Positions 9,352 through 16,786 of a stretch of DNA of 64,000 bases are shown one piece after another (the stretch's first letter is position 1; every line of letters begins with the position of its first letter). The notes beneath the pieces are model-generated. The model saw only the letters and a program-made list of their open reading frames with translations, was not told the DNA's origin and searched no databases. Where the stretch lies: the NCBI RefSeq assembly GCF_013389595.1, contig NZ_CP058306.1, forward strand, positions 2,976,001 through 3,040,000, given 5' to 3'. The DNA is from Flavobacterium sp. I3-2. Lineage in GTDB: Bacteria; Bacteroidota; Bacteroidia; Flavobacteriales; Flavobacteriaceae. A program made the position numbers and the translations under genes.

Positions 9352-10310
9352 TTCTCTAAAACTTGTTGAAAACCTAAATTAGTTAATTCGTATGCATATA
9401 TTTTTCTTACAATCAATTCATCTGGACTTTGTTCTAATTTACAATCTACACAATGTACTCCAATTGGTGCTTCTTGAAATTCATGATTACATTTTTTATT
9501 CTTACAAAAGAAAATTTTCCCAGGCTTGTCGTAATCAACTCCTAAATTTTTTAATTCAGACGAACATTTAGGACAAACTAATTGATCTTTTAATACAAAA
9601 TCTTTGTCAACACCAACATAAGCACATCTGAAGTGATGAATAAGATTTCTAACTTTTAAGTTATGTTCAGAACATTTTGGACATTTTTCTCTAAAATTTA
9701 AAAATCCACTGTGACAATTTTTACACAAATGAGAAGTATCAACATAATTTCTAGACAATGAACCTCCAAGAAAAGACTCTCTTAATAACATTCGTGATTT
9801 TGCATAAGCTTCTTTTTTTTCTTCAAAAAAAGCTTCAATTCTGGTATATGAATAACCAGATAAAGACTTTCTATTAATTATTGGAACGATATTTTTTTTG
9901 CGAGTATAATAATAATCTAGAATTTTTAAAGTGTAAAATTCATCTGATTTTTTATCAAAAACATCATATTTAAATGCGTTCTTTTCAATAAAATTGGTAA
10001 TCGTTTCTATATATGGAATTTTGTCAATAAAATTTAACCATTTGATATATCCATCACTTAAGCTCTTTAATACATCAGCACTTAAAGCATAAGTTTTTTT
10101 TAATTCTTTTTGTAAAAAAATTGGTTTTAAATAAACTCGTATATCTTCTGAACGAATAATTTGATATAAAAAACGTTTTACTAATTTTGGATCATTATGA
10201 TTAACCACCCATACATCAGCTAATTTTGGGTCAGGTAAAATATTATTTACTATCGCATATTCTAAAAGCAAAACTTTCTTTCCATGAATTTCAATTATAC
10301 TATCTAACAT
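9348..10310 (-). CDS. Multi-zinc-ribbon protein resembling the TackOD1 domain
   Basis: A 320-residue soluble protein with no signal peptide. Residues 1-180 are mixed alpha/beta and unrecognised. Residues about 190-295 carry CxxC knuckles at 196-199, 210-213, 246-249 and 287-290, plus Cys269/Cys274. Between them are HHFRCAYVG (225-233) and GVDYDKPGK (257-265). This arrangement fits my memory of TackOD1, a Cys-rich output domain often found with signalling modules. The gene sits between the HlyD-like and glycosyltransferase genes of a tight operon, so a cytoplasmic role controlling polymer synthesis, perhaps by metal or redox sensing, is inferred. The exact family needs a profile search. Confidence 0.6.
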   Translation of the reverse strand: MLDSIIEIHGKKVLLLEYAIVNNILPDPKLADVWVVNHNDPKLVKRFLYQIIRSEDIRVYLKPIFLQKELKKTYALSADVLKSLSDGYIKWLNFIDKIPYIETITNFIEKNAFKYDVFDKKSDEFYTLKILDYYYTRKKNIVPIINRKSLSGYSYTRIEAFFEEKKEAYAKSRMLLRESFLGGSLSRNYVDTSHLCKNCHSGFLNFREKCPKCSEHNLKVRNLIHHFRCAYVGVDKDFVLKDQLVCPKCSSELKNLGVDYDKPGKIFFCKNKKCNHEFQEAPIGVHCVDCKLEQSPDELIVRKIYAYELTNLGFQQVLEK

Positions 10311-10318
10311 AATAAACT

Positions 10319-11362
10319 TTATATATTAATTAATCCCTTTCTAACTTTTACAGGAATATTACTTACTTTCAATTTATCCCAACCTTTACAATTTGTTGGT
10401 AAAATTTCAACAACAACTCCATGTTTATAATCAATTATAGAATTATCAACAATAACATCATCTTTAGTTTCAGAAACAGCATACATTTTACTAACTTTCC
10501 CTGCAAGATTTTTGTATCCATATGGTAGTACCACAACAACATCATCCCCTATTTCGAATTTATCTAAATCAGACATTTCGATATAAGCGCGAACAAAATA
10601 AACAGGTCTGATGATTGAAAAAACCTTTTCTGGTTTATAGCAAATTTGATTTTCTTGAACTACAATTCGATCTATTTTACCATCCACTGGCGAAATAAAA
10701 TACGTTTTTTGATTTGCATAATGTAAACCAACTTTATTTAATTGATTAGCATATGAAAGACTTTGAAGCATCTTTAAGCGTTCATTTACCAACACTTGAT
10801 ACTCAGCTTGAACCGTTGCAATTTCATATCTTGTATCATCAATTGATCTATCGACATTTGCTAATTCATTTTGCGTGATTACATTTAAATAAACTAATTT
10901 TTCTTTTCTTGTATGTTCAGACAACCAGTAATTTAATCGTTTTTTCAAGGCAACTAAAAAAAGCCTTCTTTTTTCTATTTGAGCTTCGATTGCAATTAAA
11001 GCATCTTTTCCATTATTTTGATTTCGTAGCATTTGTAGCGAATCTAAATGGATGTTTTTATCATTTGAATTTTCGTTAAATCTTTCATAAGCAAACAAAG
11101 TATCCCCTTTAAGTACATAATCATCCTCATGTATTTTATAATCTAAGACACGAATATCATTTGTAAATTTTACATCGTATTGTTCTTGCAATAAAATTCC
11201 ATGAGCATAATCAAAAAACCAAGGTGTTGTAAGCCATCTTATAAAAGACCCTAACAATAAAACCAATACTCCAATATATAACCATCTATCCCATCTTCTT
11301 CTTTTTGATTTTTCTGGTTGCGAGTTATCGACTACAATATCTTTTGTGAATTTGACTTTCAT
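10319..11362 (-). CDS. HlyD/Alg44-like membrane fusion protein for polysaccharide export
   Basis: A 347-residue periplasmic adaptor. A single transmembrane helix lies at about residues 28-46 (RWLYIGVLVLLLGSFIRWL), followed by a split biotinyl-lipoyl domain (EDDYVLKGDTLFAYE, then FISPVDGKIDRIVVQENQ). An alpha-helical hairpin of about 110 residues separates the two halves, and a beta-barrel region follows (FEIGDDVVVVLPYG). This is the layout of adaptors that bridge an inner-membrane synthase to an outer-membrane channel. Its start overlaps the stop of the upstream TolC-like gene by 4 bp and its stop lies 8 bp before the zinc-ribbon gene, so all are probably one operon. Confidence 0.82.
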   Translation of the reverse strand: MKVKFTKDIVVDNSQPEKSKRRRWDRWLYIGVLVLLLGSFIRWLTTPWFFDYAHGILLQEQYDVKFTNDIRVLDYKIHEDDYVLKGDTLFAYERFNENSNDKNIHLDSLQMLRNQNNGKDALIAIEAQIEKRRLFLVALKKRLNYWLSEHTRKEKLVYLNVITQNELANVDRSIDDTRYEIATVQAEYQVLVNERLKMLQSLSYANQLNKVGLHYANQKTYFISPVDGKIDRIVVQENQICYKPEKVFSIIRPVYFVRAYIEMSDLDKFEIGDDVVVVLPYGYKNLAGKVSKMYAVSETKDDVIVDNSIIDYKHGVVVEILPTNCKGWDKLKVSNIPVKVRKGLINI

Positions 11363-13422
11363 TCATTTGGATTTAATAGCGCTGAAACATCGTAATAACT
11401 AATTTCTGTAATTCCTTGATTTTTCAATTCTTTCAATGCCATTTTTAATTCTTCGTCATTTTTAAAATCGCTTAATCGCAAAACCCAAACAAAATTATCT
11501 TTTAAAATATTTCTCAATTTTTCAGTGCGTTTTAATAACTTATTTTGATCCACATTTTCATAAGCCATTATATAAGTTTTGATTTTTAATTTTCTCAAAA
11601 CTTTTGCGTTTTTTTCGGTTAAATTCATTGGTACACTTACACTTAACTGCATATTATTTTCGTTGCACAATTGGTTAACTTGTGTGAAAATAGTATTCAT
11701 GTTTTCGACGTAGCTATCCATATTTTCACGATAATCAGAAAAAGTATGAGGTTCAATATCCAAATGTATTCCTGTGTAAGTATTTTTATCTATGTGATTG
11801 ATTTTTCGAATCAATTTTTTTAATCCAAGCTGATTTTGTGCATATGAATTCTCTCCTATTAATCGATGAATTTTAATTTGATTTTGATTGGCTTGAACAA
11901 CAAAATCATTTAACTTTTCATCATTATTTTCTCCAGGAGAAAGAAATACGGTTTTTATTTTATTCTCATTTAGAATGGTTACCAAAGATTCATTGGTTTC
12001 TGTTTTAAATGTATTACTCCATAAATAGGTAGAACTCGGTGTTATTGAACTTTCTTCTTTCAATGAAATCTCAAAAGGTGTTTCTAAAACATTTGAATTA
12101 AAAACTTGCGAAGTTGTTTTTTTACTCTGTTCAGTGATTAATTGATATGTTATAAAATACTCCGAAAGCGTTTGATTAACATCTAAAATTTCAATCTTCT
12201 TTTTTAGAAATTGCATAGCAAAATCGATGTATTTTTCTGGACTGAAATTCATAATATGTTTCTCATAAATCTGAATTTCATTATCTAAAAGCGCATCAAT
12301 CAGTTTCAAATCATTTTGTAAATTCTTTAATTCATTCTTTTTAGAATAAAAATCAAAATAGAGTTTCTCTAAACGCTCTTGAGTTTTTAATTTTTGAAGT
12401 TCTAATTTTTCATCAAAACTTTCGATTTTATATTCAAGAGCATGATCTTTTCCAAACCGAATTGGAACTGATAACGAAGCTCCAACGCTAGCAAACGAAC
12501 GATTAAAATCGCCTTCTGAATTAAAAACATTATATCTTACTTTGGTTCTGAAACTCGGTCGATCCGAATTTTTTCGGTCTTTTCGAATTAACTCTTTCTC
12601 AAGTTCAACAATTTCTGAATCAATTGCTAAAAGATCTGTCAATTCTTTTTTGTCAATATTTAGCAAATCATAATTGACATTCGGAATATTTCCATATTCA
12701 CTTAAAAGCGATTGATTATCTTGATTTGATAAAAAATTTTCACTCAAATCGAGATTGTTTTTTATCTTAGAATAATCGTTTTCAACTTTTATTTTTTCAG
12801 GAAGATTAATCAATTTTGAAGCAAATAATTTGTTTGTGTAATCAACTTTTGCTTTTAGGAAATCAGCGTATTTTTTTAAAATTTCAATACGTTGCATATC
12901 ATAAATATATTGAAGTGTTTCTATTTTTTTTTGCGAAACATCATTTTTCTTCAATAACATCAATTCTAATGAATCTTTTCGATTTTCGATAAGATTTAAT
13001 TTTAAATCATTTTTGTGTTTAAAATAACTACCTTCTCCAAAAATTACCCAATCTAATCCTGTTGAAACCTTTGACCTAAAATAAATATCTTCATCATCAG
13101 AACCACCTAATCCAAAATTATGAGTAAAGTCAGAAACCCATTTCAATCCAATATTCGAAACTGAATTTTGTTCGTTAAAATTTTGGCTACTACTTTTTTT
13201 ATTAACTAGATTTTCATTCTGATCAATAAACTTTAGTAAAATTTCTTTGTCAGAAGATTGTGTTTTATGATAGACTTGTTCAACTAATTTTTTACTAGCA
13301 AAAAAAAGTGCGTTGTATTCAATTACTAGTTGATCTAACTCTTGATTTGATTTTTTACTTGTTTGCGCATTACTATCAACACAAAACAAAAAAATTAAAA
13401 TCAAGCTCCATAATAATCTCAT
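11359..13422 (-). CDS. TolC-like outer-membrane protein fused to a TIM-barrel hydrolase-like domain
   Basis: A 687-residue protein with a signal peptide (residues 1-19, ending SNAQ). Residues about 25-455 are long amphipathic helices with short strand segments (FRTKVRYNVFNSEGDFNRSF, ASLSVPIRFGKD), like a TolC-family channel. Residues about 470-685 resemble a TIM-barrel glycosidase (KTVFLSPG, GIHLDIEPHT with the LDIEPH motif at 554-559, LSVSVPMN, IKTYIMAY, GITEISYYD). Glu557 is the candidate catalytic acid. As first gene of the cluster it would let polysaccharide cross the outer membrane while the fused domain trims or modifies it. Each half is recognisable, but the enzymatic activity is inferred. 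Confidence 0.72.
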   Translation of the reverse strand: MRLLWSLILIFLFCVDSNAQTSKKSNQELDQLVIEYNALFFASKKLVEQVYHKTQSSDKEILLKFIDQNENLVNKKSSSQNFNEQNSVSNIGLKWVSDFTHNFGLGGSDDEDIYFRSKVSTGLDWVIFGEGSYFKHKNDLKLNLIENRKDSLELMLLKKNDVSQKKIETLQYIYDMQRIEILKKYADFLKAKVDYTNKLFASKLINLPEKIKVENDYSKIKNNLDLSENFLSNQDNQSLLSEYGNIPNVNYDLLNIDKKELTDLLAIDSEIVELEKELIRKDRKNSDRPSFRTKVRYNVFNSEGDFNRSFASVGASLSVPIRFGKDHALEYKIESFDEKLELQKLKTQERLEKLYFDFYSKKNELKNLQNDLKLIDALLDNEIQIYEKHIMNFSPEKYIDFAMQFLKKKIEILDVNQTLSEYFITYQLITEQSKKTTSQVFNSNVLETPFEISLKEESSITPSSTYLWSNTFKTETNESLVTILNENKIKTVFLSPGENNDEKLNDFVVQANQNQIKIHRLIGENSYAQNQLGLKKLIRKINHIDKNTYTGIHLDIEPHTFSDYRENMDSYVENMNTIFTQVNQLCNENNMQLSVSVPMNLTEKNAKVLRKLKIKTYIMAYENVDQNKLLKRTEKLRNILKDNFVWVLRLSDFKNDEELKMALKELKNQGITEISYYDVSALLNPNE

Positions 13423-13465
13423 TTTTAATACTTTTTTAAAAAACTAAATCGTTTAAAAATACCTG

Positions 13466-13473
13466 CAAAATTA
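13466..13473 (-). promoter_or_regulatory. Candidate -7 box TAATTTTG of the exopolysaccharide operon
   Basis: The minus-strand octamer TAATTTTG matches TAnnTTTG exactly and lies about 44 bp upstream of the first gene of the cluster. No convincing -33 TTG is seen. Confidence 0.5.
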
Positions 13474-13511
13474 GATATTCTAAAAGTAGCTTCGTTTTTT
13501 AATTTACATTT

Positions 13512-14378
13512 TTAATTTGTGATTTTTACACTGTTTAACAAAAATTCACGCATTTCACTTGGTGATTTTCCTAAATTTTTCTTAACAAAGGTGCTGAAAT
13601 TTGCTTCATCAGCAAATCCAAGTTCAATTGCGATTTCTGAAATATTTAATATTGAGTTTTCTAACATACGAAGTGCTTCATTAGAAACTTTTTCAACTAC
13701 AATTCGTTTTGCACCTTTTCCAATAACAGCTTTTGTCATAACAGAAAGTCGTTGTGGCGAAACATTGAGTTTTTCAGAATAAAAAGAAACACTTTTTTCC
13801 TTTTTAAAATATTTTTGTAACAAAACTCTAAATTTATTTACCTTGTCCAAATATGTAGAATGTGCACAAGTTTCTTCACAAGACTTTTCTTCTAAACTTA
13901 AAAGTCCGTCAAGCAAAAGAATTTCAACACAATTATGAGCAACTGCTATATAAATTCCAATTTCTTTTTCTTTATATAAATTAATTCGTTCTATAATTAA
14001 TGCTTTGAGAACTTCCTTTGATCCAATAGCCGGAGAAACATATATGTCGTGAATATCATTAAAATATAATTCGGAATTAAGTATAAAACTATCTTTAGCA
14101 GATTTTTCATAAAAAGAAGACGAAAAAGCAACGATTGTATTTTCTGAATTTCCATATTCATAAGTTACATTTTTGTGCGGAGCAATAAAAACTAAATTAT
14201 TAGCTTCGATAAAATAAGGTCTTCCTTCAACTATAATTTTTGTTTCTTCAAATACAATAAATATTATAAAATATTCCATTGTATTAAAATCAGAAGAACC
14301 ATTATTTTTAGTTATAAGATTATCTATCGAAATAATACTAAATCCTTTAATTTCTAACTCTTTTGAAACAGCGTACAT
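13512..14378 (-). CDS. AraC-family transcriptional regulator
   Basis: A 288-residue regulator. The C-terminal 85 residues hold a double helix-turn-helix of AraC type (SFYSEKLNVSPQRLSVMTK, then NISEIAIELGFADEANFSTFVKKNLGKSPSEMRE). The N-terminal part is a cupin-like sensor (YFIEANNLVFIAPHKNVTYE). It is transcribed in the same direction as the exopolysaccharide cluster, 89 bp before it, but that gap contains the operon's own promoter box. Regulation of the cluster by this protein is plausible but unproven; the ligand is unknown. Confidence 0.87.
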   Translation of the reverse strand: MYAVSKELEIKGFSIISIDNLITKNNGSSDFNTMEYFIIFIVFEETKIIVEGRPYFIEANNLVFIAPHKNVTYEYGNSENTIVAFSSSFYEKSAKDSFILNSELYFNDIHDIYVSPAIGSKEVLKALIIERINLYKEKEIGIYIAVAHNCVEILLLDGLLSLEEKSCEETCAHSTYLDKVNKFRVLLQKYFKKEKSVSFYSEKLNVSPQRLSVMTKAVIGKGAKRIVVEKVSNEALRMLENSILNISEIAIELGFADEANFSTFVKKNLGKSPSEMREFLLNSVKITN

Positions 14379-14400
14379 AATTATATCTTTTAGTTATTTG

Positions 14401-14408
14401 CAAAATTA
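14401..14408 (-). promoter_or_regulatory. Candidate -7 box TAATTTTG of the AraC gene
   Basis: An exact TAnnTTTG match on the minus strand, 22 bp upstream of the AraC-family start codon. The surrounding 14379-14699 gap of about 320 bp is very AT-rich and I see nothing else in it except a weak 6-7 bp hairpin near 14624-14641. Confidence 0.5.
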
Positions 14409-14699
14409 TGTAGTTAAAAACTGAAACAGTTGTCATTTTGATTAACAAAATGGTCATAAATATTTTTTAACTTTATTTTGTCAAAAAATTATAATAATTA
14501 TAACATAATTTAACGTTAATATAAATTATTGAAGAAATGAAAATTCAAAAATAGCTACATTTTACTTTTTTTTAAATTTGCTATTTTGATTTAACAAATA
14601 ATTTAAAAAGAAATTTTGGAAATGTATTTTTGGGTAAATACAAATCATTAACAAATAAAATAAATTATTTTTCTATTGAGTTTTTTTGAGATTGAAATA

Positions 14700-16394
14700 T
14701 TAAACCAATTCTTCGATTAATTCACCATATTTTACTCGTAAACGTTGTTTGGCTTTTTTAACACCATGAATCGTTATCCCAAGTAAATTTGCAATTTCTT
14801 GATTTTTTAGTCCAATTTTATTTAAAAGCACTATGCGAAGATTTGCTTCTGATAAGTCGCTAAAATTTGTTGTAATGTAATTAAAAATTTCTGGTTCTTC
14901 ATTTATAAAAGATTGTTTAAACATAAACCAATTTTCATTTGTCATCAAATGAGAAGAAATCAATTTATCTAATTCAATTTTTTCTTTAGAAACATCTTTT
15001 TTAGATTTTTTTGCAAGATCTTTTATTTCGGTTTCTAATTTAACAATTTGCCTGTTTTTTTCAATTAAGTAAGTTTTAATTGACTTAAGAGAGTCATTAG
15101 CTTCATTTAAAGCGTTTTCAATTTTAAGTTGTTCAAGTTGAGCTGTCAAAATTGAATTATCATAATAAACTTGTTGTAATTTAAATCTTCGTCTGTAAAT
15201 AACTATAAAAAGAACAAGTAAGCATAGAAGTAAACCACTAATAATAATAAAAGTAGTTTTCATAAAAGATGCTTTTTCTAATTTGATTTGTTCAGATTCA
15301 AATTTCCAATTAGCGATTTCATTTTGATTTTTCCAAGAGATTTTCTTTAAAACTTCTGCGCCATCAATCGTATCAACAATTGGTCTTAGAAAATCTAATT
15401 TTCTTCGAAAGTTCAATTCATCATTTGCATTGTTTTCTAAAATCGCTATGGATAACAAAGCTTTATTAATGTCTGCTTCCCAGCTTTTTAATTTTTCTTG
15501 AGTATGAATATATTCTAATGCTAAATTGAAAACTTGTTTTGCAGCGTTTAATTTTTTTTGTTCTAAATATAAATTTCCTAATCTGATTTGAGCAAACATG
15601 ACATTCTTAGGATTATTAACTTTTTTAGAGATTTGAATATCATCAAGCAATAAATTTTCAGCTGTTTTATATTCTTTATTTAAAATATAAATTTGAGCTA
15701 AATCGCCATAACCTTTAGCTAATCGTAACGAATCATTATTCTTTTTTGAATATAAAATAGTTTCATTAAAGTAATCATTAGCTAATTTATAATCTTTTAA
15801 ACAGAAATAGTTACAACCAATTGCGTTAAGAATAGTCGCATAATCATTTTGTGTTTTAGAAGTCAAAGCCAATGCGCGTTTCAAATATAAATTACTAATT
15901 TTCTTTTCATTAATTGATGAAAAGAAATAGGCATTATATTTCAAGACAGATAACGGATCTACAATTTCATGATCCGAAACTTCGTTTAGTAATCTAGAAA
16001 CTTTAAAAAAATAGTTGGAAGCATTTTCATATTTATAAAATTTATAATAATAAAAACCTACTTGTGTTTCTACCCAAATTTGAAGTCCGACATTATCAGT
16101 CTGATTTACTAAAAAAAGTGCTTCGTTATAAAGATTTGTACACTTATCATTAATGTCTTTACTATTATTTGCAATCTGGTTTGCTAATAAAACTTTATAA
16201 AGAATTTGTGTATTTTTCTTTTGAATTGAACTTAAATTATTCTGAATTTTCTGGATACTATTTTTTAAACCATTTTCAGAAATTTCAGTTTTATTTTCAT
16301 TGATAATATTAGTATAAAGATCATTATTACTTTGCGCAAATAGACCTACACTAAAGCTAAAAAAGATAAATAATATATATATTGAATTTTTGAT
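14700..16394 (-). CDS. Membrane-bound TPR regulator with LuxR-type helix-turn-helix
   Basis: Reading the frame upstream of the TTG at 15944 gives an uninterrupted extension with a clear signal peptide (YILFIFFSFSVGLFAQ) and more TPR-like helices, so the gene is about 564 residues rather than 414. No ATG, GTG or TTG precedes the signal peptide; the frame reaches a TGA near 16432. The best-placed start is an ATC at 16394, giving (I/M)KNSIYILFIFF. Order: signal peptide, periplasmic TPRs, a transmembrane helix (TTFIIISGLLLCLLVLFIVIY), a coiled coil, then a C-terminal HTH (NQEIANLLGITIHGVKKAKQRLR). This is a common flavobacterial regulator type. It is divergent from the first adhesin gene. Confidence 0.75.
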   Translation of the reverse strand: MKNSIYILFIFFSFSVGLFAQSNNDLYTNIINENKTEISENGLKNSIQKIQNNLSSIQKKNTQILYKVLLANQIANNSKDINDKCTNLYNEALFLVNQTDNVGLQIWVETQVGFYYYKFYKYENASNYFFKVSRLLNEVSDHEIVDPLSVLKYNAYFFSSINEKKISNLYLKRALALTSKTQNDYATILNAIGCNYFCLKDYKLANDYFNETILYSKKNNDSLRLAKGYGDLAQIYILNKEYKTAENLLLDDIQISKKVNNPKNVMFAQIRLGNLYLEQKKLNAAKQVFNLALEYIHTQEKLKSWEADINKALLSIAILENNANDELNFRRKLDFLRPIVDTIDGAEVLKKISWKNQNEIANWKFESEQIKLEKASFMKTTFIIISGLLLCLLVLFIVIYRRRFKLQQVYYDNSILTAQLEQLKIENALNEANDSLKSIKTYLIEKNRQIVKLETEIKDLAKKSKKDVSKEKIELDKLISSHLMTNENWFMFKQSFINEEPEIFNYITTNFSDLSEANLRIVLLNKIGLKNQEIANLLGITIHGVKKAKQRLRVKYGELIEELV

Positions 16395-16484
16395 AGTTGA
16401 TTTTTTGGTAAATATAGCAAAATACCTTGAAATTCAACAATTTTATAAAACACTACAAAACAGACACTTAAAAAACAAAAAACA

Positions 16485-16544
16485 TTTGTCTTCCTTTTGT
16501 CTACCCCTATTTTTTTATTTTAATTATATAAAAAACTACTTTTG
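16485..16544 (+). promoter_or_regulatory. Adhesin promoter 1: TTTGTCT direct repeat plus TACTTTTG box
   Basis: TTTGTCT occurs at 16485-16491 and again at 16496-16502, an 11-bp period, followed by ACCCCTATT. Exactly 34 bp further on, TACTTTTG (16537-16544) matches the Bacteroidota -7 consensus. The same layout with the same spacing precedes the second adhesin gene, which makes it a convincing activator-dependent promoter. No -33 TTG is present, consistent with a need for an activator. It lies in the divergent region with the TPR-LuxR gene. Confidence 0.7.
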
Positions 16545-16650
16545 AACTACTAAAATTTACAAAATGGGATTTGTACAGAATTAATCCCTTAAATAAAATT
16601 TTAGTCTACATTTAAAAACACAAAAAACACTTAATAAATATTTGTTGTTG

Positions 16651-16684
16651 AACCGAGAAATTTCTAACCAAAAATTTCTCGGTT
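16651..16684 (+). promoter_or_regulatory. Leader hairpin 1, attenuator-like
   Basis: A perfect 13-bp inverted repeat (AACCGAGAAATTT/AAATTTCTCGGTT, loop 8 nt) followed by TATTTAG lies in the 5' leader, about 100 bp before the first adhesin start. A counterpart with the same sequence around it (TGTTGTT then AACCGAGAAAT) precedes the second adhesin. It could be an attenuator, an mRNA stabiliser or a protein-binding element. Confidence 0.6.
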
Positions 16685-16786
16685 TATTTAGTTTATATAA
16701 ATAAGCTAATTTATAATTTCAATCAAAATATTTTATAAATAATATTTAATTGCATTCTAAATAAAAACTATTATTAAATTTTTAAA

